Source: Gemmatimonadota bacterium
Lineage (GTDB): Bacteria > Gemmatimonadota > Gemmatimonadetes > Gemmatimonadales > GWC2-71-9
Assembly: GCA_016713435.1 (NCBI GenBank)
Contig: JADJPD010000001.1
Span: 186,001-250,000 of the forward strand
DNA: 64,000 nucleotides
Reading direction: 5' to 3'
The translations under genes and the position numbers were made by a program. Below the pieces are notes generated by a model that saw nothing but the letters and a program-made list of their open reading frames with translations, was not told the origin of the DNA and did no database searches. The number at the start of each line of letters is the position of its first letter. Positions within the stretch are counted from its first letter, which is position 1. Below, piece by piece: positions 1 to 8,727 of this stretch.

Positions 1-1
1 A

Positions 2-1306
2 CCGGCGCTCATGGGGCGCCCCTTCTGGGAGGAAGTGGTGGGCCCGAGCCCCGATGCCTGGCTGCTGGCCGCGGCCGAGGCGAAGGAGCGCCCCGCCCCG
101 CTCACGGTGCAGAGCGTGCCGACGGGCCGCCTGCTCAAGCTCACCGCCGCGCCGCTCGCCGAGCCCACCTACGAGGCGGCACTCGTGGTGCTGGTGGCGG
201 ACGTGACGGAGCAGCGCGCGCTCGAGGCGCAGCTGATCCAGTCGGAGAAGCTGGCGGCGGTGGGCCAGCTGGTCTCGGGCGTGGCGCACGAGCTCAACAA
301 CCCGCTCACCTCCATTGCAGGGCTGTCGGAGTTCCTGCAGGAACGGCCGGGCCTCGGCGCCGACCGGGAGCACCTGCGGGTGATCAACGAGCAGGCGGAG
401 CGGGCGGGCCGGATCGTGCGGAACCTGCTCACCTTTGCCCGGCGGGGCACGGCCGCCGACGCCGTGGTGGACCTCAACGACGTGGTGGAGCGCACCGCGC
501 TGGTGGTGGCCTACGAACTGGAGATGCGCGGCATCCGGCTGGGGGAGCAGCGCGCCGCCGGGCCGCTCCCGGTGCGCGGCAGCCGGGACGAGCTGCAGCA
601 GGTGGTGGTGAACCTGGTGACCAACGCCATCCATGCCGTGCGGGACCAGCCGCCCGACCTGCCCCGCGAGATCACCCTCACCACCGCGCGCGACGGCGCC
701 ATGGCCGTGGTCCGCGTGCGCGACACGGGGAAGGGCGTGTCACCCGCGCACGAGCGCGAGCTGTTCACCCCCTTCTTCACCACCAAGGAACCGGGGGAGG
801 GGACGGGGCTGGGCCTGTCGCTCAGCTATCGGATCGTGGAGGCGCACGGCGGCCGGCTGGCGTATGCGCCGGCGCCGGGGCGCGGGGCGGAGTTCTGGTT
901 CTCCATCCCGATCGCGACGGACCTGCCTGAGGGAGAGGCCGCCGCCGCCCCGGCGGCGGAGCGCTCCGCGCTGCTGGTGGACGACGATCCAGGCATCGAG
1001 CTGGTGGTGCGGGCGCTGCTCGAGCCGGCAAACATCGCGGTGGAGCGAGCCGCGAGCGCGGCGGAAGGCGCTCGGCGCGTGGCGGAACGGCGGTGGCGCC
1101 TGGTGATCGTGGACGGCGGCCTCTCCGCCGACGGCCGACAGCTGCTGAGCGAGCAGGCGCAGGTGCCGGACGGGACCCGCCTGGTGGTGGCCACCGCCGA
1201 CGCGGCGCTGGCGGAGCGCTGCCGGGCGCGGGGCGCGGCCACCCTCCCCCGCCCCTTCCTCCCCCGCGACCTCATCAGCGTGGTGGGCGACCTGCTCGAC
1301 GCCTAG
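2..1306 (+). CDS. Hybrid sensor histidine kinase with C-terminal receiver (5' end outside window)
   Basis: Two-component signalling protein. No stop lies between the window edge and the first ATG at 11, so the true N-terminus is probably missing. Counting from that ATG: the end of a PAS-like sensor around 30-68, HisKA with phospho-acceptor His93 in VAHELNNPLT, N-box at 201-205 (NLVTN), G1 DTGKG at 238-242, G2 GTGLGLS at 264-270, then a receiver from about 320. The receiver has its acidic triad (D324-D326) and candidate phospho-Asp368, but the usual Lys of the KPF motif is Arg414 (PRPF), which may weaken phosphotransfer. The stop overlaps the convergent hydrolase gene by 3 bp. The family call is firm; the signal sensed is unknown. 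Confidence 0.9.
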   Translation, partial: PALMGRPFWEEVVGPSPDAWLLAAAEAKERPAPLTVQSVPTGRLLKLTAAPLAEPTYEAALVVLVADVTEQRALEAQLIQSEKLAAVGQLVSGVAHELNNPLTSIAGLSEFLQERPGLGADREHLRVINEQAERAGRIVRNLLTFARRGTAADAVVDLNDVVERTALVVAYELEMRGIRLGEQRAAGPLPVRGSRDELQQVVVNLVTNAIHAVRDQPPDLPREITLTTARDGAMAVVRVRDTGKGVSPAHERELFTPFFTTKEPGEGTGLGLSLSYRIVEAHGGRLAYAPAPGRGAEFWFSIPIATDLPEGEAAAAPAAERSALLVDDDPGIELVVRALLEPANIAVERAASAAEGARRVAERRWRLVIVDGGLSADGRQLLSEQAQVPDGTRLVVATADAALAERCRARGAATLPRPFLPRDLISVVGDLLDA

Positions 1307-2988
1307 GGCGTGGTGGCCCGGTAGTACTCGGTGCCCGACAGGTTCAGGCGCAGCGCCCGCCCGCTCACCACGTCCGCGAAGCGCACCCGCTCCACGCCCT
1401 GCGGGTCGTCGCCCACCTGGAACTCCCCGCCGCCGAGCGGCAGCAGCCGCTCCTCGATGCCCTCCGGCGACACCAGGTAGAGCCGCCCCTTCCGCAGCAC
1501 CACCCGGTAGTTGCTGTCGTACGGCACCTGGGCGCGGTAATGGCCCACGTAGCCGGCCCATGCCGCCGGCGCGTCGAACCGGTGCGGCCCCCGGTAGGCG
1601 CTGCTGGTGAACCAGCGGCCGCCGCTCCAGAACTCCGAGGCCACGCCGTCCTCCCGGACCACGTGCAGCGGGAACAGCCGGAAGGCGGGGTGCGGCGTCA
1701 CGAAGGTGGCGCGCCCATCGCGGTAGAGCGGGGCACGGAGCCCGTCGGCTTCAAGCCACAGGCTGTCGCCGGCGGCGAGGAGCCGGGCGCGGGCGCCACT
1801 CGAGTCGTGGAACTCGCCGGCGAAGCTGGCCGCCTCGGGAATCACGGCGGGCGGGGCACTCTCCTCCACCGGCGGGGGCGCGCGGCCGCGGCGCGCGGCG
1901 ATGAGGGCGCGCAGCGCGTACTCGCCCAGGCGACGCGGGTTGCCGGGGCCATTCATGAGGATCACCACGCCGAGCCCCTCGTCCAGGTCGCCGGCCAGCA
2001 TGGCGCGGAAGCCGGGCATGCCGCCGGAGTGCCAGAGGATCGGGTCGCCCTCGAGGGTGCCGAGAACCACGCCGTATCCATAGAAAGAGTCGTGGCCGAG
2101 CTCCGGGGCGGGGACGGTGCGCTGCACCATGCGGGCGAAGCTGCGGGGCTGCAGCACGCGCCGGCCGTCCACCGTTCCCTGCCCCAGCAGCATCCGGAGG
2201 AAGGTGGCGAGGTCGTGCGCGGTGGTGACGATGTTGGCGTCGCCGCCGCTGTTCTCGTTCCAGGGGGCGGGGACCAGGGCCGCCCCGGGCAGCGGGGGCC
2301 GGTCATCGAAGAGGTACTGGTAACCGGTGGCCGCGGCCTGCCGACCCTCCTGGGTGACGCTCGGCGCCGTCCGGGTGAGGCCCAGGGGCTCGAGCACCCG
2401 TGCGCGGATGGCGTCGGCGAAGGGGCGCCCCTCGACCTCCTCGATGACGAGGCTCAGCAGCTGGTAGCCGATGTTCGAGTAGGTGAAGCGCGTGCCGGCG
2501 GGACGGGCCAGGTCACGGTCGCGGAGCGCCAGCGCCGTGTAGGGGGACGAGGGAAGGTCGCTCCGGTCCCGCGGGAGGCCGGCGGTGTGGGTGAGGAGAT
2601 GGTGGAGCGTGACCGGGCTGCCCGGGGCCCGGACCCGGAACCAGGGAAGGTAGGTGGCCACCGGCCGCTGGAGGTCCACCAGGCCTTCCTCCTGCAGCTG
2701 GAGCAGGGCGGCCGCGGTGAAGGCCTTGGAGAGGGAGCCCGCCTGGAAGCGGGTGGTGTCGGTGACGGGCCGGCCCGTCCCGCCCAGTTCGGTCACGCCT
2801 AACGCAATGTAGGCGACGACCGTGTCACGGGTGACGAGCGCGAGGGCCATCCCGGGCGTGCCCTCCTCGCGCTGGTGCTGCCGGGCGGCCTCCGTGACGT
2901 ACCGGATGGCCTGCAGGAGCAGGGTATCGGCCGGTGGCGGGGCCGCCGGGGCGACCAGGGAGGCCACGAGGGGAGCGAGGGCGCGCAC
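1303..2988 (-). CDS. Secreted serine hydrolase, beta-lactamase/class C family
   Basis: Penicillin-binding-protein-like serine hydrolase, expected in the periplasm. The three family motifs are visible: SLSK (nucleophile Ser and Lys), YSN in FTYSNIGYQ, and HSGG in place of KTG. About 200 further residues form a C-terminal beta domain, as in esterase EstB-like or D-aminopeptidase-like members. The reading frame is open back to 3168, but a GTG at 2988 directly precedes a hydrophobic signal peptide (ALAPLVASLVAPAAP), so that start is preferred; no strong ribosome site was seen. The substrate cannot be told from sequence. The start is uncertain, the family is not. Confidence 0.85.
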   Translation of the reverse strand: MRALAPLVASLVAPAAPPPADTLLLQAIRYVTEAARQHQREEGTPGMALALVTRDTVVAYIALGVTELGGTGRPVTDTTRFQAGSLSKAFTAAALLQLQEEGLVDLQRPVATYLPWFRVRAPGSPVTLHHLLTHTAGLPRDRSDLPSSPYTALALRDRDLARPAGTRFTYSNIGYQLLSLVIEEVEGRPFADAIRARVLEPLGLTRTAPSVTQEGRQAAATGYQYLFDDRPPLPGAALVPAPWNENSGGDANIVTTAHDLATFLRMLLGQGTVDGRRVLQPRSFARMVQRTVPAPELGHDSFYGYGVVLGTLEGDPILWHSGGMPGFRAMLAGDLDEGLGVVILMNGPGNPRRLGEYALRALIAARRGRAPPPVEESAPPAVIPEAASFAGEFHDSSGARARLLAAGDSLWLEADGLRAPLYRDGRATFVTPHPAFRLFPLHVVREDGVASEFWSGGRWFTSSAYRGPHRFDAPAAWAGYVGHYRAQVPYDSNYRVVLRKGRLYLVSPEGIEERLLPLGGGEFQVGDDPQGVERVRFADVVSGRALRLNLSGTEYYRATTP

Positions 2989-3225
2989 GCCGAACAGTAG
3001 GCGGGGAGGCCGGGGGACGGGAGCGGGCCGCCCGCCGTGACCCAGCCGTGACACAGGCCGGGCATTCCGCCCGCCCAGCCGCGACCAGCCGGTTTCCGTG
3101 ACGCCTTTGTTGCAGGAGAGTGGGTTGGCCGATACTGGCCGCGGTGAGGTTCGGGCCGTTCCCTCCACGGGTGTTCACCGTGGTCGCGCGGGCGGTGGCC
3201 CGCACCCTCACAGCAGCGAGCAGCC

Positions 3226-5961
3226 ATGCGGCAGCGTTCCTGGGTGGTCTCGGTTCTTCTCCTTCTCTGTGCGATGATCAGCGGCCTCTCGGCCCAGGCG
3301 CCGATGGGCAAGGTGGTCGGCAAGATCGTGGACGCCGACAAGGGCACCCCGATCTCCGGCGCCGTGGTCTCGGTGGTGGGCGGCACGGCCACCGCGGAAT
3401 CGGGCCTCGACGGGCGCTACACGCTGGCCAACGTGCCGGCGGGGACGGTGGGACTCCGGGTGCGCTACATCGGCTACCAGCCCAAGCTGGTGAGCGGCGT
3501 GGTGGTGGCGGCCGGGGGCACCGCGACGCAGGACATCGGGCTCACGACGCAGGTGGTGGAGCTCGAGGAGCTCACCGTGGCGGCGCAGGCCGAGCAGGGG
3601 AGCGTGAACCGGGCGCTGGAGGAGCAGCGCTACGCGCCCAACGTGGTGAGCGGGGTGACCCGCGAGCAGATCGCCAAGAGCCCCGACAGCGACGCGGGCC
3701 AGGCGGTGCAGCGCGTGAGCGGCGTGACCGTCCAGGATGGCAAGTACGTCTTCGTCCGCGGCCTGGGCGAGCGCTACACCACCACCGAGCTCAACGGCGC
3801 CCGGGTGCCGAGCCCGGAGCCGGAGAAGAAGGTGGTGCCGCTCGACATCTTCCCCGCGGGCATCCTCGAGGGCATCACCACCTCGAAGACCTTCACCCCC
3901 GACCAGCCGGGCGACTTCAGCGGCGCGGTGGTGAACCTCCGCACCCGTGAGTTCCCGGCGCAGCGCGTCATCACCCTCAGCACCGGCGCCGGCTTCAATT
4001 CCGCGGCCACCGGGCAGAGCGTGGCCAAGGCGCCGACCGAGGGCGGGGAGTGGCTGGGCTTTGCGGGCAGCGCGCGCCAGTTGCCGAGCGCCCTGGCCGC
4101 GGCCGGCGACTTCAGCGGTTCCACCCAGGCGGACGTGAACGGCTACCTCGCGTCGCTGCGCGACGTGTGGTCGGCCAAGCGGGGCACCGGCTCACCGAAC
4201 GGCAGCTTCGGCATGTCGCTCGGCGGCGAGGATCCGGTGTTCGGGCAGCGGATCGGCTACCTCGGGTCCTTCAACTATGGCTACAGCCAGGAGGTGCGCG
4301 AGGACGAGCAGCGCGCCCTGGCCACGACCGGTGGCGCCATCAACCAGTACCGGGGCAGCACCACGCGCGCCAGCATCCTCTGGGGCGGGCTGGTGAACCT
4401 GAGCACCCGCATCGGCACGGGCAGCCGGCTCCAGTTCAACAACACCTACAGCCGCACCGCGGACAACGAGGCGGTGACGCTGGGCGGCGTCAACGAGGAG
4501 TTCTCCCAGCTCGGCCAGCTCGACATCACCCGCCTCACCTTCACCGAGCGCTCGGTGCGCTCCCACCAGGTGGCCGGCGAGCACCAGCTCGGCGAGCGGC
4601 ACTTCGTCGAGTGGCGCGCCAACGCGGCGAAGACCCGGCGCTACGAGCCGGACCGCAGCGACCTCATCTACACCACCGCCGCCGACGGCTCCCCGCTCCA
4701 GTGGGCGGACATCCGCCAGTCGGCCACGCGGACCTTCAGCGACATCAACGAGACCAACTACGACCTGGCCGGCAGCTATCGCCTGGGCCTCGGCGCGATG
4801 ACCAACCCGGTCTTCGTGAAGGTGGGCGGCGCCTACCGCACCACCGACCGCGACGCCGACAGCCGCGCCTACGACATCCGGAACCTGGACCTCTCCACGG
4901 CCGAGCTGAGCCAGCGGCCGGAGGACGTGTTCAGCCGCACCAATGCGCTGGCCGGCCGCCTGCTCCTCTCGCCGAACACCAATGGCGGGCGCTACACGGC
5001 CGAGGACGCGGTGAGCGCGGGCTTCGTCCAGGTCGACGTGCCGGTGGCCAACCGGATCCAGGTGATCGCGGGCGCCCGGGTGGAGCACTGGACGCTCGAC
5101 CTGCTGACCCGCACCACGCAGGGCGCCACCGCGCCGGTGGCCCGCCGGCACACCGACGTGCTGCCGGCCCTCGGGCTCAACATCCGCCTGAGCGGCAACC
5201 AGACGCTCCGCCTTTCCGCGACGCAGACGCTGTCGCGGCCGGAGTACCGGGAGCTCTCGAGCGCGCCTTCGTTCGAGGTGCTGGGCGGGCTGGTGACGCG
5301 GGGCAACCCGGCGCTCGACCGCGCCCTGATCCAGAACCTCGACGCCCGCTGGGAGTTCTATCCCAACGGCGGCGAGGTGCTCTCGTTCGGGGTGTTCGCC
5401 AAGCGCTTCGACAACCCGATCGAGCGGGTGATCGTGGCGACCACGGGCGCGCCGGAGCTCGGGTTCGTCAACGCCGAGAAGGCCAACAACTACGGCGTCG
5501 AGGTGGAGGTCCGGAAGAACCTGGGCCTCCTCGGCGAGGGGCTCCGCGGCTTCACCGCCTTCAGCAACGTGACCCTGATGCGCAGCCGGATCACGCCGGG
5601 CAACGACTCGCTCTCCGCCCTCACCAGCAGCGAGCGGCCGATGGTGGGCCAGGCGAGCTACGTGGTGAACGGGGGGCTGAGCTGGCTGGATGGGGGCGGG
5701 CGGTGGTCGGCCACGGCGCTCTTCAACCTGGTGGGCCGCCGCATCTCCGAGGCCGGGCAGAACCCGCTGCCGGACACCTATGAGGAAGCGCGCGCGGTGC
5801 TCGACCTGTCGCTGCAGGCGCCCGTGTTCTCGACCCTCACCGTCAAGGTGGACGCCAAGAACCTGCTCGACTCGCCCTACAACTTCACCCAGGGCAGCGT
5901 CACGCGGCTCAAGTACCGCAGTGGCCGCGTGTTCGGCGCCAGCTTCCAGTGGCGGCCCTGA
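3226..5961 (+). CDS. TonB-dependent outer membrane receptor with carboxypeptidase-like N-domain
   Basis: Outer membrane active-transport receptor, 911 residues. A signal peptide covers about residues 1-24 (ending SGLSAQA). A carboxypeptidase-regulatory-like beta-sandwich spans about 28-110 (typical GKIVDADKGTPISGA, DGRYTL and IGYQ motifs). The plug domain covers about 130-245 with VFVRGLGERYTTTELNG. The remainder is a beta-barrel ending in an aromatic-containing strand (FGASFQWRP). This domain order is common in Bacteroidota and Gemmatimonadota. The FN3 lipoprotein that follows on the same strand 123 bp downstream may be a partner, in the manner of SusC/SusD pairs, but it does not look like SusD. 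The ligand is unknown. Confidence 0.93.
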   Translation: MRQRSWVVSVLLLLCAMISGLSAQAPMGKVVGKIVDADKGTPISGAVVSVVGGTATAESGLDGRYTLANVPAGTVGLRVRYIGYQPKLVSGVVVAAGGTATQDIGLTTQVVELEELTVAAQAEQGSVNRALEEQRYAPNVVSGVTREQIAKSPDSDAGQAVQRVSGVTVQDGKYVFVRGLGERYTTTELNGARVPSPEPEKKVVPLDIFPAGILEGITTSKTFTPDQPGDFSGAVVNLRTREFPAQRVITLSTGAGFNSAATGQSVAKAPTEGGEWLGFAGSARQLPSALAAAGDFSGSTQADVNGYLASLRDVWSAKRGTGSPNGSFGMSLGGEDPVFGQRIGYLGSFNYGYSQEVREDEQRALATTGGAINQYRGSTTRASILWGGLVNLSTRIGTGSRLQFNNTYSRTADNEAVTLGGVNEEFSQLGQLDITRLTFTERSVRSHQVAGEHQLGERHFVEWRANAAKTRRYEPDRSDLIYTTAADGSPLQWADIRQSATRTFSDINETNYDLAGSYRLGLGAMTNPVFVKVGGAYRTTDRDADSRAYDIRNLDLSTAELSQRPEDVFSRTNALAGRLLLSPNTNGGRYTAEDAVSAGFVQVDVPVANRIQVIAGARVEHWTLDLLTRTTQGATAPVARRHTDVLPALGLNIRLSGNQTLRLSATQTLSRPEYRELSSAPSFEVLGGLVTRGNPALDRALIQNLDARWEFYPNGGEVLSFGVFAKRFDNPIERVIVATTGAPELGFVNAEKANNYGVEVEVRKNLGLLGEGLRGFTAFSNVTLMRSRITPGNDSLSALTSSERPMVGQASYVVNGGLSWLDGGGRWSATALFNLVGRRISEAGQNPLPDTYEEARAVLDLSLQAPVFSTLTVKVDAKNLLDSPYNFTQGSVTRLKYRSGRVFGASFQWRP

Positions 5962-6084
5962 GGCGGTTGACCAGAGTGTGACGGAAGCAATGCGGAATCG
6001 TGGTACGGCCCGGCTCATTTCAGGTGTATGCAGGTCGTGTCACGATTCCGTTCCGCACCCCCCTTTCACGAGGACCAGTACACG

Positions 6085-7785
6085 ATGATGACTCCCTCCC
6101 GTCGGCTCCTTGCCGTCGCCACCCTGACCGGCGCGCTGGCGATCGGTGCCTGCGGCAGCGACGATGGCGGTGGCAACGGCCCGTCCGCCCCGGCCACCCC
6201 GACCGGCCTGGCCGTGGCACAGCTCTCGCTCACCTCGGCGCGCATCACCTGGACGGCCTCGACCGGCGCCACGGGCTACGTGCTCGAGCGCGCGGACGCG
6301 AGCAACCCGGGCGTCTTCGCGGCGATCGGCGGCACCATCGCGAACCCGACCTACGATGACGCGGGCCTGACCGCGGGCGTGGCCTACAGCTATCGCGTGG
6401 CGGCCACCAACGGCAGCGACACCAGCGCCTTCTCCTCGGCCGTCGGCTTCACCTCGGGCCTCAAGGCGGCGACCCTGACCGGCAACATCGCGGCCAGCCG
6501 GACGCTCTACAAGGACACGGTCTACACCCTCAGCGGGTACGTGAAGGTGCAGCCGGGCGCCACCCTCACGATCCAGGCCGGCACCAAGCTCATCGGCGAC
6601 AGCACGGTGGCGGGCAGCTCGCTCTGGATCCTGCGCGGCGCGCAGATCAACGCCACGGGCACCTCGGCCGAGCCGATCGTCTTCACCTCGGCCCACTCGG
6701 CCGGCAACCGCAAGCCGGGGGACTGGGGCGGGCTCATCATCATCGGCAACGGCATCATCAACCGCACCGGCGCCACGATCAACACCGAGGGCGGCGCGGC
6801 GGGCGTGGCCGAGAACTACGCCGGTGGCAACGACAACAACGACAACAGCGGCACCCTCAAGTACGTCCGCATCGAGTTCGCGGGCTTCGACATCTCGAAC
6901 GGCGCGGGCCAGGAGCTCAACGCCCTCTCGAGCTACGCGGTGGGCCGCGGCACCACCTACGAGTACATCCAGACCATGGCCGGGCTCGACGACTCCTTCG
7001 AGTTCTGGGGCGGCGCCGTGGACGGCCGGTACCTGATCTCCTACGAGTCGGGTGACGACCACTTCGACTGGAGCGAGGGCTACGTCGGGCGGAACCAGTT
7101 CCTGATCGCCTTCCAGAGCCAGCGGCTGGTGCCGCGCCCCGGCGCGGGCGTGTTCTCCTCCGACCCGCGCGGCTTCGAGGGCGACGGCTGCGACCCGGCG
7201 GTTTCGGGCTGCACCCTGACCAGCACCGGCGCCAGCACCCCGTACTCGAACCCGGTGTTCGCCAACTTCACGATGATCGGCCCGGGCAACCTGGCCGGCA
7301 TCCCCGCGGACGGGAACGGCGGCGTCTGGCGCCGCGGCACGGGCGGCGTCTTCGCCAACGGCATCCTGGCGCGCTGGAAGGGCATCGCGATCAACGTCCG
7401 TGACGCCTGGACCGACACCCTGCTGGTGCAGCGCGACTCGCTCCAGCTCGCGGGCCTGGTCCTGACGCAGAACGGGTTCAACTACGACACCACCGGCGCC
7501 GGCTTCGGCCAGGTGACCAACATCCCGGCCTCACAGGTGGCCAGCCACAAGGCCTTCGCCGCCTCGGTGGCCACGGACACGCTGCTCGGCATCAGCCTGA
7601 ACCCGGCGGGCCTCGACTGGACGCCCAAGGCCGGCAGCCCCGCCACGAGCGGCGGCGTGACCGTCACCGCTGGCAAGGTGGCCGGCTACTTCGGCGGCAG
7701 CTTCGCCAACACCACCTACCTCGGCGCCGCGGACCCGAGCGGCACGAAGTGGTGGCAGGGCTGGACCGCGTACACCATCAACTGA
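6085..7785 (+). CDS. Lipoprotein with fibronectin type III domain
   Basis: Predicted outer-membrane or surface lipoprotein of 566 residues. The ATG at 6085 has GAGGA at 6070-6074 and is followed by a lipoprotein signal with lipobox IGAC; an in-frame ATG at 6028 is less likely because it would bury this signal. Residues about 35-125 form a fibronectin type III domain (TPTGLAVAQLS and YVLERADA motifs). The rest is Gly/Asn/Thr-rich with regularly spaced beta segments and probably forms a beta-helix (PGATLTIQAGTKLIGD motif). It follows the TonB receptor on the same strand and is probably co-transcribed with it. The function is not known; surface binding is an inference from position. Confidence 0.85.
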   Translation: MMTPSRRLLAVATLTGALAIGACGSDDGGGNGPSAPATPTGLAVAQLSLTSARITWTASTGATGYVLERADASNPGVFAAIGGTIANPTYDDAGLTAGVAYSYRVAATNGSDTSAFSSAVGFTSGLKAATLTGNIAASRTLYKDTVYTLSGYVKVQPGATLTIQAGTKLIGDSTVAGSSLWILRGAQINATGTSAEPIVFTSAHSAGNRKPGDWGGLIIIGNGIINRTGATINTEGGAAGVAENYAGGNDNNDNSGTLKYVRIEFAGFDISNGAGQELNALSSYAVGRGTTYEYIQTMAGLDDSFEFWGGAVDGRYLISYESGDDHFDWSEGYVGRNQFLIAFQSQRLVPRPGAGVFSSDPRGFEGDGCDPAVSGCTLTSTGASTPYSNPVFANFTMIGPGNLAGIPADGNGGVWRRGTGGVFANGILARWKGIAINVRDAWTDTLLVQRDSLQLAGLVLTQNGFNYDTTGAGFGQVTNIPASQVASHKAFAASVATDTLLGISLNPAGLDWTPKAGSPATSGGVTVTAGKVAGYFGGSFANTTYLGAADPSGTKWWQGWTAYTIN

Positions 7786-7801
7786 GTTCCTGAACGCGAC
7801 G

Positions 7802-7835
7802 ACGCCCGGTCCGGGGTCAGTCCCGGGCCGGGCGT
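7802..7835 (+). terminator. Strong GC hairpin after the receptor-lipoprotein pair
   Basis: A 14-bp inverted repeat (7802-7815 with 7822-7835, one G-T wobble) around a 6-base loop lies 17 bp after the stop. No T-run follows, so it is a structural barrier or a terminator without a U-tract rather than a classical intrinsic terminator. Confidence 0.6.
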
Positions 7836-7852
7836 TCGTGCGAGGATCACCC

Positions 7853-8456
7853 ATGCGACGCACCTGCCTGCTCGCCAGCCTGGCGCTGGCGCTTGCCTGC
7901 CGGGCCACCCCGGCGCCCGGGGCCGCCACCGGGAGCCGCGCGCCGGAAAACCAGTACACACCCGACAGTGTCCGGGCCACCGAACTCGCCGCGTTCCGGA
8001 CCGGCCTGCCCCCGGTCGCCGGCGCTCCAGGACGGGGCGCCGAGCCGGGACTCCCTCGTGACGGCGCTGCTCGCCGCGCTCGCCACGCGCGACACGGCCA
8101 CGCTCCACCGCCTCGTACTCAGCCGCGCCGAGTTCGCGTGGCTCTACTACCCCACCACCCAGCAGGCGCTGCCGCCCTACGACCTGGACCCGGCCACGCT
8201 CTGGATGCTCACCAGCGAGCGCGGCGGCCGCGGGGAGGCCAAGCTGCTCGAGACCCTCGGCGGCCGCACCCTCCCCTACGCCGGCCACCGCTGCGACGGC
8301 AACGCCGCCCACGAGGGCGACAACACCGTGTACGGCCCCTGCGTCGTCCGCCTGGTGCAGGCGCCGGGGGACACGGTGGAGAGCCGGCTGTTCGGGCTGG
8401 TGCTGGAGCGGGGCGGGCAGTGGAAGTTCGTGAGCTATACCAACAAGCTCGACTAG
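7853..8456 (+). CDS. Small lipoprotein, reading frame interrupted
   Basis: An ATG at 7853 with AGGA upstream starts a lipoprotein signal (lipobox ALAC in LALALAC). The frame then changes once between about 8009 and 8035. The first frame ends its sensible sequence at RTGLPPVA, and the next frame continues QDGAPSRDSLVTALLAALAT through to a stop at 8456. The joined product is about 200 residues. No known family is recognised; the second half has a globular composition with four Tyr and two Cys. A single-base indel, by error or mutation, is the simplest explanation. Confidence 0.6.
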
Positions 8457-8474
8457 CTGGGGCTTGCGTGGGAT

Positions 8475-8706
8475 TTCACCGCAGAGGCGCGGAGACGCTG
8501 AGGGCCGCAGAGGACCTGCGCTCGGAGCGGGGACCCCACCTCAAGGTGAGGACACTGAATTGACGGTGGCCTGAGAGCACGGTTGAGGTACGGCGCGACA
8601 CCCCAACAGACACCCACCAGGACACAGCGGGCTCACCCTGCGGTGAGCCCACCATCCCCGGGCAGTTCCTCTGCGGCCCTCTGCGCCTCCGCGTCTCTGC
8701 GGTGAA
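8475..8706. repeat. MITE-like inverted-repeat element, copy A
   Basis: This 232-bp element is bounded by TTCACCGC at the left and GCGGTGAA at the right. The two ends are about 38-bp inverted repeats built from CCGCAGAG and GCGCGGAGACGC words. The right half, read in reverse, matches the left half of copy B at 46203-46432 for about 100 bp beyond the terminal repeat. There is no credible gene inside and no obvious target-site duplication. It fills the gap between the lipoprotein and the beta-helix gene. Confidence 0.8.
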
Positions 8707-8727
8707 TCCGTGCGCCGAGGCCGGCCG

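Noticed and set aside
1093..2802. Long plus-strand open frame of 569 residues antisense to the serine hydrolase
   Set aside because: Composition is Arg/Gly/His-rich without any motif; it is the antisense shadow of a gene with all three catalytic motifs.
8475..8706. CRISPR-like spacing of CCGCAGAG repeats
   Set aside because: Only two inverted arms, not direct repeats with spacers, and no cas genes.
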